A DNA stretch of 64,000 bases from Aestuariibaculum sp. M13 (GTDB lineage: Bacteria > Bacteroidota > Bacteroidia > Flavobacteriales > Flavobacteriaceae), in the NCBI RefSeq assembly GCF_024723255.1, contig NZ_JANIAC010000002.1, forward strand, positions 248,001 to 312,000. The letters run 5' to 3'. Positions 8,544-17,699 of this stretch are shown here, in pieces. The notes under the pieces were generated by a model. The model was given only the letters and a program-made list of their open reading frames with translations, did not search any database and was not told the DNA's origin. The position numbers and the translations under genes were made by a program. Every line of letters starts with the position of its first letter. Position 1 is the first letter of the stretch.

Positions 8544-10277
8544 ATGTCTAAAAAACAGTTAAACGAATTGGCTGCAACAGCAATTTGTGGAAATGACATT
8601 AGTTCTTCTTGTTTATATGTTTCAGCTCTATCAATTGTTTATGCCGGTCAGTATGCCTGGATTTCTTTACTCCTGGTTTCTGCTATTTTATTTTTATACC
8701 GAAAAATATATGGAGAAGTTGTTGGAGCATTACCATTAAACGGAGGTGCTTATAATGCATTACTTAATACCACAAAAAAATCTACAGCTTCTTTTGCGGC
8801 AACATTAACAGTATTATCTTACATGGCTACTGCGGTAATCTCTTCAAGCGAAGCTGTGAAATATGCACATAGTTTATGGAGCGGCATACCTATTGTTTAT
8901 GCCACCATTTTTTTATTATTTATTTTCATGGCATTAGTGATTTTAGGAATCGGTGAATCTTCTAAGGTTGCCATTTTCATATTTATATTTCATTTAAGCT
9001 CGCTCGTTATTTTATGTTTTTTCAGTTTATACTTTTTATTTTCAAATGGGTTTGATGTATTTGTTGAAAATTTCAAAGCGCCAGTTAAAGGAAGTATAGC
9101 TACTGCCCTATTCTTCGGATTTGCGGCAGCTATGTTGGGAATTAGTGGTTTTGAAAGTTCTGCAAATTACGTAGAAGAGCAGAAAAAGGGTGTTTTTAGA
9201 AAAACCTTAAAAAATATGTGGATTATTGTAACCGTATTTAATCCGTTATTAGCATTTTTAGCCTTATCCACAATTCCGCTGCCAACCATTACAACCCATG
9301 AAGATACACTATTGTCTTTTATGGGGCATTTAACCGGCGGAAACTGGTTATTATATTTAATATCTATCGACGCCGCCTTGGTTTTAAGTGGCGCTGTATT
9401 AACATCTTATGTAGGTGTAGGAGGCTTAGTTGAACGTATGGCGTTAGATCGCATTCTGCCTAAAATCTTATTAAAAAAGAACAAACGTGGTAGTTCTTAT
9501 TTAATATTTGTTGCTTTCTTTTTGCTCTCTACTTCCATCCTGTTAATCACCGAAGGAAATTTAGAGTCGCTGGCGGGTATTTATACTATTGCCTTTTTAT
9601 GTGTTATGATTTTGTTCAGTTTTGGAAATATGCTTTTAAAAGTGAATCGTAAAAAATTACCAAGACCGGAAGTTGCCGGTTGGCTACAATTACTCATTGC
9701 GATTTTTGGTGTAGGTATAGCTTTAATTGGAAATATTATTTTAAATCCGAAAGATTTAAATGTGTTTTTAGAATATTTTATTCCAGCCATGTTAGTCATT
9801 GGTTTTATGTTATATCGTATTACTATTCTAAAAGCTGTATTATTTTTTCTTGATTATATTACCCCTGAAAAGAAAACCATTTTTAAATATTTGAATGTAA
9901 AAATAAAACACGCTATCCATAGAATTAATTCTCAGCATTTTGTGTTTTTCACCAATCATGACGATGTTGCAACCCTAAATAAAGTACTTCAATACATTGA
10001 AAGTAATGAGAATACAAGACGTTTAAAAATTGTATCTGTTTTAGGAAATCAACCTCATGTCTCCGAAAATCTTAAAATTGATGTTGAAGTTTTAGATCGT
10101 GCGTATCCAGATATTGATATTGAATTTATTGAAGAACCCGGTAAATTTGGTCCTGAAAAAATTCAGGAACTTTCTAAACGCTGGCGTATCCCCATTAACT
10201 TTATGTTTATTGGTTCGCCAGGAGATAAATTCCCTTATCGTATTGAAGAGCTTGGCGATGTCAGGCTTATTATATAG
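8544..10277 (+). CDS. APC-family amino acid permease
   Basis: A 577-aa membrane protein with about twelve hydrophobic helices in residues 10-430. The first helix region carries the unwound-helix pattern of amino acid/polyamine/organocation carriers (ATAICGNDISSSCLYVSA). A second typical stretch, F-F-G-F-A-A-A-M-L-G-I-S-G-F-E-S, corresponds to TM6 with the conserved G-F-E. Residues about 435-577 form a soluble cytoplasmic tail that may be regulatory. It stands alone behind a 700-bp leader with a direct repeat. Substrate specificity cannot be read from the sequence. Confidence 0.8.
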   Translation: MSKKQLNELAATAICGNDISSSCLYVSALSIVYAGQYAWISLLLVSAILFLYRKIYGEVVGALPLNGGAYNALLNTTKKSTASFAATLTVLSYMATAVISSSEAVKYAHSLWSGIPIVYATIFLLFIFMALVILGIGESSKVAIFIFIFHLSSLVILCFFSLYFLFSNGFDVFVENFKAPVKGSIATALFFGFAAAMLGISGFESSANYVEEQKKGVFRKTLKNMWIIVTVFNPLLAFLALSTIPLPTITTHEDTLLSFMGHLTGGNWLLYLISIDAALVLSGAVLTSYVGVGGLVERMALDRILPKILLKKNKRGSSYLIFVAFFLLSTSILLITEGNLESLAGIYTIAFLCVMILFSFGNMLLKVNRKKLPRPEVAGWLQLLIAIFGVGIALIGNIILNPKDLNVFLEYFIPAMLVIGFMLYRITILKAVLFFLDYITPEKKTIFKYLNVKIKHAIHRINSQHFVFFTNHDDVATLNKVLQYIESNENTRRLKIVSVLGNQPHVSENLKIDVEVLDRAYPDIDIEFIEEPGKFGPEKIQELSKRWRIPINFMFIGSPGDKFPYRIEELGDVRLII

Positions 10278-10481
10278 CCTTTAGCTTTACAACAAACTAT
10301 CTAATTCCAAACGCTTTTTTTTATGTTGCTTAAAGCAAAAGCTGCGGCGGAAGCGGTAAATACTAAGAAATCGAAAGCTCTTTTAATTCCGGTTGAGAAG
10401 GTCATTGAAAATGCGAAAGTCAATATCAATATGCCGCTCAAAAATGCTTTTATAATTGTAATATTTAAGTTTCTAAAGTAA

Positions 10482-11696
10482 TTAATTCTCAATTAACTTC
10501 AACGGAATATGCACATTAAAAGATTCACCCTTTTGTGTAGGGTTGACATTAATTAAAGCTCCTGCAGAATAAAGTACTTCTGGCGTACCATCCTCAGCTA
10601 TTAGTAATTGAGGGCGTTCTAAACGATTCATATGTAAAGTATCTCCAGATTTTAGAATCACTTCCTTTTTCATAAAGAAAGATTTTTCAGGTTTCGTCCA
10701 TTTAATGCCATCTACAGATTCTAATAAAGCCAAACCGGGCTGTCCCATTGTAATTTTACCAGTAAAATCCTTTAGAACTACATAAAATTTTTGATGTGTT
10801 TTATGATACCAGACATACGGATCTTCGCCACTGGCAATTGTACCGTCTTCGTTTCGAATATCAAACACAAAATTATCAGTAGCTGTAAAAGGCCCTGTTG
10901 GAGAATCGCTAATTGCAACACCGTGAACACCTCTCCAACCCGGATTATAAAAATTTCCTTTAAAAAATAATAGGTATTTTCCATCTGAAGGGCGTTGAAC
11001 AACCGACGGATTAACCACTATAATATTATCTGGTTTTGGCTCTGTTCCTTCTGGTGACGGCATCACAATATTGTTTGGTTTTACACGGGTTCTTGGCGTT
11101 AAAAGAGGTGTGTCAAATCGTTTGTATTTTCCGTTCATCAAGTCCTCAAAACTATTGAATTCAATAACTCCGATACACTGACTTTGCTGAACGCGATTAC
11201 GTTTGTCGACATGTTCTCCTTTAGAACCTGTTGGTTGAACTCCGGGATCTTTACCTGCGCCATAATACAAATAATACTTGTTGTTAAATTTCTTCACATG
11301 AGGATTATGAACCATTTGTGCATCCCATGCTGTTGAGTCTCCTTCTAATGCCCTACCTTTTAATACTATTTTTTGAATCTTGAAATCTCTGTCTGGATAA
11401 TCGGAAACGGCATATGCTATTTTAGAATGCAGGACCCATGAATTCGAAAAAGATGGAATAGAATCACCGCATTCCCATGTGGAATATAGCATATGAAACT
11501 TGTTATCATCTCCTTTTACAACACTACCACCCCACACAAAACGGTTAGGATCATTTAACACAGATGGCCCAACAATAAGGTTTCCTTCTACTTTACCATC
11601 GATTGGCAATTCTTGTATTTGTATGAAAGTTGAATGCTTTTCGGCACAGCTATAAGCAAATAAAGCTATGCTTAAACTAAGAAAAAATATCTTCAT
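10482..11696 (-). CDS. Five-bladed beta-propeller glycoside hydrolase lipoprotein (GH43/GH117-like)
   Basis: About 404 aa starting at the ATG at 11696, which opens a lipoprotein signal (MKIFFLSLSIALFAYSC). Longer frames run into the upstream sulfatase gene. Blade motifs typical of the GH43/GH32/GH117 propeller clan are visible: F-V-W-G-G-S-V-V-K, K-F-H-M-L-Y-S-T-W, W-D-A-Q-M-V-H-N-P-H-V, K-Y-Y-L-Y-Y-G-A-G, and S-G-E-D-P-Y-V-W-Y. Acidic residues in these turns would be catalytic. It sits 16 nt after the sulfatase, so the pair probably removes sulfate and then cleaves a sulfated algal oligosaccharide. The exact GH family is uncertain. Confidence 0.75.
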   Translation of the reverse strand: MKIFFLSLSIALFAYSCAEKHSTFIQIQELPIDGKVEGNLIVGPSVLNDPNRFVWGGSVVKGDDNKFHMLYSTWECGDSIPSFSNSWVLHSKIAYAVSDYPDRDFKIQKIVLKGRALEGDSTAWDAQMVHNPHVKKFNNKYYLYYGAGKDPGVQPTGSKGEHVDKRNRVQQSQCIGVIEFNSFEDLMNGKYKRFDTPLLTPRTRVKPNNIVMPSPEGTEPKPDNIIVVNPSVVQRPSDGKYLLFFKGNFYNPGWRGVHGVAISDSPTGPFTATDNFVFDIRNEDGTIASGEDPYVWYHKTHQKFYVVLKDFTGKITMGQPGLALLESVDGIKWTKPEKSFFMKKEVILKSGDTLHMNRLERPQLLIAEDGTPEVLYSAGALINVNPTQKGESFNVHIPLKLIEN

Positions 11697-11712
11697 GAAT
11701 TTTAATTTGTTA

Positions 11713-13245
11713 TTATTTGGAGCTAGTAGTTGTTCTATTAACGGAAAATCCTTGGTTACGATATGTTTCAAGTAATACTTCTAATTCTTTAATTTTTTCA
11801 GGATATTCATTATAAAGATTAGTACGTTGCTCTGGATCATTCTTCATATTAAACAGAATGCCTTCAGTATCGAAATCGGTATATCCTGTTAAATTTTTAA
11901 ATGCTTCGGGCATATCACGATGTCCTCCAGATGAACTATTTATATATATCCAATCGCCCTTTCTGATTCCCCACTTAGAATCAAACGTGTTATGAACTGT
12001 TGCTTCGCGAAGTGGCTTTTGGTATTCTTCACCATTTAAAAGTGGTAGCAGATTATAACTATCAGGAGCTGCATTATCAGGCAAATCGGCACCGACAATT
12101 TTTGACAAAGTAGCCATAATATCCACTTGAGAAACCACTTCATCTGTTACCAAACTGGCTTTAATATGGTCTGGCCATTTCATAATAAGAGGCACATGGT
12201 GACCACCTTCCCAAACATCTCGCTTTAAGCCTCTAAATTTTCCCATACTATAGTGATCGTATTCTACAGCACGTTGCCAGGCATAATGTTCTGGGCCATT
12301 ATCGGCGCTAAAAATAACAATGGTATTATCTTCAAAACCATTATTCTTTAAAGCTTTCAAAACTTGTCCAACAACCCAATCGGTTTGAACCATATAGTCG
12401 CCATAAGCGCCTGCCTTCGATTTTCCATCAAATTCATCATTAGGAATAATAGGAGCATGTGGTGATGGTAAAGCAAAGTACAAAAAGAATGGTTGGTTTC
12501 CTTTTTGTTTATTAATCCATTCTGTAGTCTTCCTTGTTAGTGTGGGTAATACATTATAAGGATTCCACCCCTTGACTCTTGGTCCGGGACGAAATTCCCA
12601 TTTCCCTTCTTTAATTTCAAAACCTATGTTTTCACGAGTCATCTTTTCTGTTGGAGCTTCAAGAACTTTCACGTTTTCAACCCAGGCATAAGGAGGAAAA
12701 TTAATGGTGCCGTCACCAAAATAATAATCAAACCCTCGATCTAAAGGCCCACCTTTTATGGGTTGACTCCAATCTATATCTTCAGGTAAATACTCATTAA
12801 CTTTTCCCTCCTTTGATTGAGATTCCTGTTTCAACTGCCAATCCCAGCCTAAATGCCATTTGCCAATGCATGCTGTAGTGTAATCCTTGGTTTTTAATAC
12901 CTGAGGAAGTGTTACATCAGAATCCTTAAAAAACGGTTTACCAAAAGATCCAACAATTCCATGTTGCCTGCGCCAATGATATGTGCCGGTTAAAAGCGCA
13001 AAACGACTTGGAGAACATATCCCTGAAGAGCTATGTGCATCTGTAAAACGTATACCTTCTTTGGCCAGATTATCTAAATGAGGCGTCGGTATTTTTGAAT
13101 TCGGATTTTGTATATTCAAATCACCATAACCCATATCGTCTGCATAAATGATAACAATATTAGGTTTGGACTTATCCGTTTTTTTAATACAACCTGTTAA
13201 CAAACTTGATATAAAAACAAGTTGAACTAATTTGAGTACTCGCAT
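11713..13245 (-). CDS. Type I sulfatase lipoprotein (arylsulfatase family)
   Basis: A 510-aa formylglycine-dependent sulfatase. The lipobox LLTGC gives Cys19. The metal site YADDMGYGD is at 34-42, and the formylglycine motif CSPSR is at 77-81, with Cys77 to be converted to formylglycine by an anaerobic or FGE-type maturase not in this window. [10 protein letters not shown] and [13 protein letters not shown] are further family landmarks with active-site Lys/His. It is followed at 16 nt by the propeller glycosidase, forming a two-gene carbohydrate-degradation unit. No SusC/SusD pair lies nearby, so this would be an incomplete or satellite utilization locus. The preferred polysaccharide is unknown. 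Confidence 0.88.
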   Translation of the reverse strand: MRVLKLVQLVFISSLLTGCIKKTDKSKPNIVIIYADDMGYGDLNIQNPNSKIPTPHLDNLAKEGIRFTDAHSSSGICSPSRFALLTGTYHWRRQHGIVGSFGKPFFKDSDVTLPQVLKTKDYTTACIGKWHLGWDWQLKQESQSKEGKVNEYLPEDIDWSQPIKGGPLDRGFDYYFGDGTINFPPYAWVENVKVLEAPTEKMTRENIGFEIKEGKWEFRPGPRVKGWNPYNVLPTLTRKTTEWINKQKGNQPFFLYFALPSPHAPIIPNDEFDGKSKAGAYGDYMVQTDWVVGQVLKALKNNGFEDNTIVIFSADNGPEHYAWQRAVEYDHYSMGKFRGLKRDVWEGGHHVPLIMKWPDHIKASLVTDEVVSQVDIMATLSKIVGADLPDNAAPDSYNLLPLLNGEEYQKPLREATVHNTFDSKWGIRKGDWIYINSSSGGHRDMPEAFKNLTGYTDFDTEGILFNMKNDPEQRTNLYNEYPEKIKELEVLLETYRNQGFSVNRTTTSSK

Positions 13246-13405
13246 AAATCATTACTTAATCGTAAGACACAAAATACTATCTGTGTTTTATTTATTCAGA
13301 AAAATTTCGATAGACAACAAGGTGTAAACCTTCAACAGCATCTGGCTTTATAAATTATCATCCTAAATATATACTTCCAATTTATGCGAGACCCTTATTC
13401 AAAAA

Positions 13406-14440
13406 TTACTTCCACCATACGGAATTTTTGTAATCTTTATAATTTATTAATTCTCCCAACCTTGGATAACTAACAGGAATATTTTTTTCTTCAGCCGATT
13501 TTATAAATTCATCTACAGGATGTTGCCAATGGTGTTGAGCTAAAGCAAAACCTGCCCAATGTACAGGCATGATATGTTTGGCGTCAGCATCAATAGCGGC
13601 CTGCACACTTTCTTCGGGGAACATATGTATTAAATGCCAGTTTTCGTTATACTGGCCACATTCCATAAAGGCAAAATCGAACGGCCCTAAGCGCTCTCCA
13701 ATTTCTTTAAAATGGTTACCGTATCCACCATCTCCAGAAAACCATACATTTTCAGAGGCCGTTTTAAAAGTCCAGCCTCCCCAAAGAGACTTAGCTCTAT
13801 CCGTTAATCCTCTTCCGGAAAAATGACGGGTTGGCGTAAAGGTTATTTGAATATCATCTATAGATTTTGCATCCCACCAATCAAATTCGGTTATTTTTTC
13901 TTCATGGATTCCCCATTTCGCTAAATGACGTTTTACACCCAAAGCAACAAAATATTGTTTCACTTTAGATTTTAATTTTTTTATACTTTTATAATCTAAA
14001 TGATCGTAGTGATCGTGGGTAAGCATTATTAAATCAATCTCCGGAAACTCATCTATTAAATTTAACGTGTCCTTACTAAAACGCTTTATTGGAAATGGCG
14101 ATATTGGTGCGGCATTATCCCCTAACATAGGGTCGATAAGTATAGTTTTGTTGTTGATGCGTATAAGTACTGCCGAATGACCATACCAGATAAATTTCAT
14201 CGTTTCCGAAGGTGATAAAAACTGCTCGCTATCAAAAGAATCCATAGCTATAAAGCTTGCAGGTTCTCTGCCATCCTTTTTGCAAAATTGCTTGTATAAT
14301 AGTTTCGGAATGTTCTGAATGCTAATAGACATGGTTGTTTCTTCAAGATTTTGAAACTTACCGTCTTTCCAGTTTTTGCTATTTGAGTATTTTAAAATGT
14401 CTGCTTCTGTTGGCTTCGCGCCGTATTGTTTTTTATTCAT
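13406..14440 (-). CDS. MBL-fold metallo-hydrolase (NAPE-PLD/UlaG-like)
   Basis: About 344 aa from the ATG at 14440; the longer frame lacks a usual start codon. The metallo-beta-lactamase zinc motif T-H-D-H-Y-D-H-L-D is clear, preceded by W-Y-G-H-S-A-V-L-I and followed by F-S-G-D-G-G-Y-G and M-P-V-H-W-A-G-F, matching the lipid-hydrolysing NAPE-PLD-like branch. The N-terminal 60 residues (K-P-T-E-A-D-I-L-K-Y-S-N-S-K-N-W) are also typical of that branch. No export signal is seen, so it is probably cytoplasmic or peripheral. It ends the run of three GNAT genes on the same strand with 59 nt of spacing. Confidence 0.8.
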   Translation of the reverse strand: MNKKQYGAKPTEADILKYSNSKNWKDGKFQNLEETTMSISIQNIPKLLYKQFCKKDGREPASFIAMDSFDSEQFLSPSETMKFIWYGHSAVLIRINNKTILIDPMLGDNAAPISPFPIKRFSKDTLNLIDEFPEIDLIMLTHDHYDHLDYKSIKKLKSKVKQYFVALGVKRHLAKWGIHEEKITEFDWWDAKSIDDIQITFTPTRHFSGRGLTDRAKSLWGGWTFKTASENVWFSGDGGYGNHFKEIGERLGPFDFAFMECGQYNENWHLIHMFPEESVQAAIDADAKHIMPVHWAGFALAQHHWQHPVDEFIKSAEEKNIPVSYPRLGELINYKDYKNSVWWK

Positions 14441-14499
14441 AATCCCTTTGTCGGAAACCTTCAAGAAACCTTTTCTCAAACAAATAAAATAAATCAAAT

Positions 14500-15060
14500 C
14501 TACCCATTGCTTTTACTCCAGTGAGATTTCGATATTTCATAGCAAAGACAAACTTCGTATTCAGGGTATTCTTTAAGTTTAGGATGCTTAAATTCTGAAA
14601 CTTTTTTCATTCCTATTTTTTTCATGACTTGTTCTGAGTTTACATTTTGCCTGGTGCAGGTCGCTATAACCTGATCTAAATTCAATTCTGTAAAAGCTAA
14701 TTCCAGACATCGCTTGGCACCTTCGGTAGCATAGCCTCTACCCCAAGCCTTTTTCTTTAAACGCCAGCCTATATCAACGGCCGGAGTAAACTCCGATTCA
14801 TAAGTTTGATAAGCCAAACCTATAAACCCTATAAATTCTCCAGTTTCTAAAACTTCAACAACAAAATAATTATAACTGTGTTTTTCAAAATGGACCTGTA
14901 ATCGATCAATAAATTCAGATGTTTCTTTTGTTGTTAGAGTCTTTGGAAAATGCTTCATCACATCTTCATCGGCATTCATTTTAGCAAATTCATCTAAATC
15001 ATTTGTGCTCCAGTTACGAAAGCCAAGTCTTCGTGAAGTAAAAATGTAATCTATTTCCAT
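14500..15060 (-). CDS. GNAT acetyltransferase, RimJ/RimL type
   Basis: A 186-aa acetyl-CoA-dependent N-acetyltransferase. It opens with T-S-R-R-L-G-F-R-N-W-S and has the acetyl-CoA loop G-W-R-L-K-K-K-A-W-G-R-G-Y-A-T-E-G-A and the C-terminal N-V-N-S-E-Q-V-M-K-K-I-G-M-K, all hallmarks of the RimJ/RimL family. The substrate, a protein N-terminus or a small amine, is unknown. It is the last of three adjacent GNAT genes transcribed together on the minus strand. Confidence 0.85.
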   Translation of the reverse strand: MEIDYIFTSRRLGFRNWSTNDLDEFAKMNADEDVMKHFPKTLTTKETSEFIDRLQVHFEKHSYNYFVVEVLETGEFIGFIGLAYQTYESEFTPAVDIGWRLKKKAWGRGYATEGAKRCLELAFTELNLDQVIATCTRQNVNSEQVMKKIGMKKVSEFKHPKLKEYPEYEVCLCYEISKSHWSKSNG

Positions 15061-15093
15061 GGTTTGTTTAGTTGGTATTGGTAATTTTAAATC

Positions 15094-15570
15094 TTATATT
15101 TTTTTATTCATCCAAATGTTACATGATGTATGTCCTGATTTACCTAAGGGCTCCCTTAAGGTTTGAAAACCTAATTTTGTATACATTTTTACTGCTGTGG
15201 CAAAATGAGGCAAACTTTCCAGATATATATTGGTATAACCTAAAGCTTTAGCTGATTCTATACTTTGCTCCATTAGCTTTGTTCCAACTCCTTTACCTCG
15301 GGCTGAAGGAGCTAAATAAAACTTAACCAATTCCACATAACCTTCGGGCAGCCCATCGGTTGGATATATACCACAACAACCTAAAATTTCACCTTTTTCT
15401 TCCGCTACCCATAATATTGATTTTTCTGTATCAAATAATGAAAACAAATCATCAGTTGTCGGATCTGAATATACCGTGCCACATTTTGGAGCATCATGTT
15501 CATCGAATGTATTTTTTATAATACTTGCTAAAAACGGATTGTCTTCTGGTTGGATTTTTCGAATAATCAT
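15094..15570 (-). CDS. GNAT acetyltransferase
   Basis: A 158-aa single-domain GNAT. Seen: the N-terminal I-I-R-K-I-Q-P-E-D-N strand, C-C-G-I-Y-P-T, V-K-F-Y-L-A-P-S-A-R-G-K-G-V-G-T-K-L-M (the acetyl-CoA pyrophosphate loop R-G-K-G-V-G), and Y-T-K-L-G-F at the C-terminus. It is separated by two bases from the upstream GNAT gene and by 33 from the downstream one, so the three are an operon. The substrate is unknown. Confidence 0.85.
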   Translation of the reverse strand: MIIRKIQPEDNPFLASIIKNTFDEHDAPKCGTVYSDPTTDDLFSLFDTEKSILWVAEEKGEILGCCGIYPTDGLPEGYVELVKFYLAPSARGKGVGTKLMEQSIESAKALGYTNIYLESLPHFATAVKMYTKLGFQTLREPLGKSGHTSCNIWMNKKI

Positions 15571-15572
15571 GA

Positions 15573-16103
15573 TTACAAATTGCTTTGTTTTGAAAATTTA
15601 TAATGTAATAGATCTTCATCGTCATTTGGGATATTAATGATTCCCATACATGTTAATCCTAATTTTTCCAACAAGCGCTGTGAACTTATATTTTCCTTTG
15701 TTGTAATGGCATGAATTTCTGATAGTCCAAATTCAAATAAAGCTAATTCCTTCACTTTAGTAGCCGCTTCAAAAGCATATCCTAGCTTTTCGAATGCAGG
15801 AAGAAAGGCAAAACCAATATCGATGCCATCTAAACCTTCTCGGTCGTAAAGTCCGCAACTACCAATTTTACAAAGGTCTGTTTTTCGAATTAATGTGTAA
15901 TTTCCATAGCCCAATCGTTGTAATTGAGGCATCATTTTACTTTCAATATAATCTTTCGCAGCTTCAATGGTATTTACTTGTCTGTCTCCAATATATTCTA
16001 GCCATTTAGGTGTATTAAATAATTCTAACACAAAAGCAGCATCCTCTACAGTTGTTGGTTTAAGAATGAGACGTTCTGTTTCGTAGCATTTATATAAATT
16101 CAT
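15573..16103 (-). CDS. GNAT acetyltransferase, RimJ/RimL type
   Basis: A 176-aa member of the RimJ/RimL branch: Y-E-T-E-R-L-I-L-K-P-T-T at the start, I-D-I-G-F-A-F-L-P-A-F-E-K-L-G-Y-A-F-E-A in the acetyl-CoA region (a looser version of the R-G-x-G-x-A loop), and N-I-S-S-Q-R-L-L-E-K-L-G-L near the end. First gene of the three-GNAT unit. The departure from the canonical R/Q-x-x-G-x-G/A loop suggests altered cofactor contacts but not loss of function. Confidence 0.8.
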   Translation of the reverse strand: MNLYKCYETERLILKPTTVEDAAFVLELFNTPKWLEYIGDRQVNTIEAAKDYIESKMMPQLQRLGYGNYTLIRKTDLCKIGSCGLYDREGLDGIDIGFAFLPAFEKLGYAFEAATKVKELALFEFGLSEIHAITTKENISSQRLLEKLGLTCMGIINIPNDDEDLLHYKFSKQSNL

Positions 16104-16130
16104 TAGTCATATTTAGAACTTAAATATAAA

Positions 16131-16351
16131 TTATATCTGAATAACTTTTTTAGAAAAAATCAGTTGTACTTCTTGTCCTATTTCCAAACTCACAGGAAAA
16201 TTTATGTTTTTTGATTTAATGAATTCCATACCTTTAATTTCTTCTTTTATGGTGATTTGTCCCGATTCTAATTTTGAGTTGGATCACAAACAGAAACTAC
16301 AAGTGGATTTTTTTCCTTTTTGATAAAACTAAACAAATACTTAAGTCTTTT
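16131..16351 (-). pseudogene. Frameshifted gene remnant, family not recognised
   Basis: Two minus-strand frames join into one plausible protein tail. The upstream part reads LKYLFSFIKKEKNPLVVSV then CDPTQ. The downstream part reads LESGQITIKEEIKG, then MEFIKSKNINFPVSLEIG and QEVQLIFSKKVIQI before TAA 16131-16133. The frame change lies near 16270-16285. The joined piece begins directly after a stop codon at 16352-16354 and has no start, so both a frameshift and a 5' truncation are implied. It may equally be non-coding; nothing identifies a family. Confidence 0.35.
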
Positions 16352-16442
16352 CTATAATATAAATACAAACACCAATAGAAAAATTAAAAATCTATTTGTA
16401 ATTATTTAAATGTCATAATTTTTCTGAAGAAAATCCTGTTAG

Positions 16443-16874
16443 TTACTTACGAACTGTTGAATGCAGGAATTTGAGTTTCCATTGGCCATTTACCTTTTTA
16501 AACGTGGCGCTCTCCAACCATTCAATCTCGCGATATATGGAATCGTTAATTACAAAACTGCCATGATTGTAATATACCATATCTCCATAATTGCCATTAA
16601 TTTCTACACTTTTAAAATCGAATTGCTAATGCCTTTTAATAGACTTCATTTTCGGGTTTTCACGTACTAAACTATCATTAGTCCAGATTAGGTCATTTTC
16701 AAAAAGCACAAAATCTTCGGTAGTTAATCGGTTTAATTCATCTAAATCCTGCGTTTTTATACCATCAAAATAGTTTATCAATACCTTTTTTAACAGTTCA
16801 GGATTTTCAACCTCGTGACTGCAGTTGAAAAATAACACAAAGCATACAGCTATCAATGGAATTATTGATTTCAT
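16443..16874 (-). pseudogene. NTF2-like/DUF4440-type lipoprotein interrupted by an in-frame TAG
   Basis: From the ATG at 16874 the frame encodes a lipoprotein signal (FVLFFNC) and an NTF2-like N-terminal helix-strand pattern (LLKKVLINYFDGIKTQDLD, LTTEDFVLFEND). At 16626-16628 a TAG follows KMKSIKRH. The same frame then continues without a shift for 60 codons (QFDFKSVEINGNYGDMVYYN through EWLESATFKKVNGQWKLKFL) to TAA 16443-16445. The W-x-E-S-A-x-F-x-K-x-N-G-x-W-K-x-x-F-x-H-S-T ending is exactly that of NTF2-like SnoaL/DUF4440 proteins. The full frame would give 143 aa, normal for the family. One C-to-T change (CAG to TAG) would explain the stop. A sequencing error or readthrough is possible. 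Confidence 0.75.
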
Positions 16875-16954
16875 AATTTGTTGATTGATTTAAATGAACA
16901 AACGAAATAGACAATAATCTTTTATGTCTATGGAAATTAATGTTTTATAAATAT

Positions 16955-16990
16955 AAAAAACAAAGCGCCTTTCAAGTAGCGCTTTGTTTT
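16955..16990 (-). terminator. Bidirectional Rho-independent terminator
   Basis: Stem CAAAGCGC (16961-16968) and GCGCTTTG (16979-16986) with a 10-nt loop, preceded by A6 and followed by T5. It therefore has a T-run on either strand. It lies 29 nt beyond the stop of the DUF308 gene on the minus strand. Confidence 0.8.
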
Positions 16991-17015
16991 TGTTTATCAA
17001 TTTTATATGGCCTTT

Positions 17016-17657
17016 TTAGGTCTTATTCATTTCATCGTGCATTTCCTTTTTAATAGCATCATATCTACTTTTTAACTCATCGGAAATTTTACCAGGCATG
17101 GCATTTAACTTTTTAAGTTTTATGGATAAATAAATACTAAATGCACCTACAACTATTAATGTTAATCCTATCCAGAAAATAATTGTCATACCTGCCAATA
17201 CCGGATTCCAAATTAAAATAAAAGAAAACACAACACCCAATACGCTTACAATCATTAATTTTGTCCAGTCCGACACGCCGTATTGCTTTAATTCTAAGGC
17301 ATAGCTAATCCCCATCATGGAGCGAAACAACATAAGAAATCCGATGTAAAATGATAAGGTTACTAACGTAATTTCAGGTTTAGACATTAATAGTATACCG
17401 ATTAAAAAGGTCATGATACCAAATGCTAAATTCCAGCCCCAATTATCCATTTCATCTTTATTTGCCATTGCAAAAGTAATTTCTCCTATACCTGAAAAGA
17501 TAAAAGAAAGGCTAAACATAAATGCTAAAGCTAAAAATGATTCTACTGGAGACATTAAAGCATAGATACCTAAGCCTGCAAATAGTAGGCCGACAATAAA
17601 AGGAATATACCAATGCTTAACAGAATTTCTAATGGTTTTTAAGAATTGTGCTTTCAT
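17016..17657 (-). CDS. HdeD family membrane protein (DUF308)
   Basis: A 213-aa protein with six hydrophobic helices in residues 15-180 arranged in repeated pairs (G-L-L-F-A-G-L-G-I-Y-A-L, F-L-I-G-I-L-L-M-S-K-P-E, W-I-G-L-T-L-I-V-V-G-A-F). This is the DUF308 pattern of HdeD, an inner-membrane protein linked to acid resistance in enterics. The 35-residue tail is charged and cytoplasmic. The next gene upstream (VOC) is on the same strand 42 nt away, and a hairpin terminator follows. The role here is unproven beyond family membership. Confidence 0.8.
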   Translation of the reverse strand: MKAQFLKTIRNSVKHWYIPFIVGLLFAGLGIYALMSPVESFLALAFMFSLSFIFSGIGEITFAMANKDEMDNWGWNLAFGIMTFLIGILLMSKPEITLVTLSFYIGFLMLFRSMMGISYALELKQYGVSDWTKLMIVSVLGVVFSFILIWNPVLAGMTIIFWIGLTLIVVGAFSIYLSIKLKKLNAMPGKISDELKSRYDAIKKEMHDEMNKT

Positions 17658-17699
17658 ATTTTATAATGATTTATTTAGTTACAGCTTGAAAAATCTACA

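Noticed and set aside
10301-10492. A 63-aa minus-strand frame and a 52-aa plus-strand frame (10323-10481) between permease and glycosidase genes
   Set aside because: Each reads plausibly but they overlap on opposite strands and neither shows a recognisable motif. I could not choose one, so no gene is called.
16626-16874. An intact 82-aa lipoprotein
   Set aside because: The same frame continues past the TAG with the family's conserved C-terminus, so the shorter product is better seen as a truncated form.
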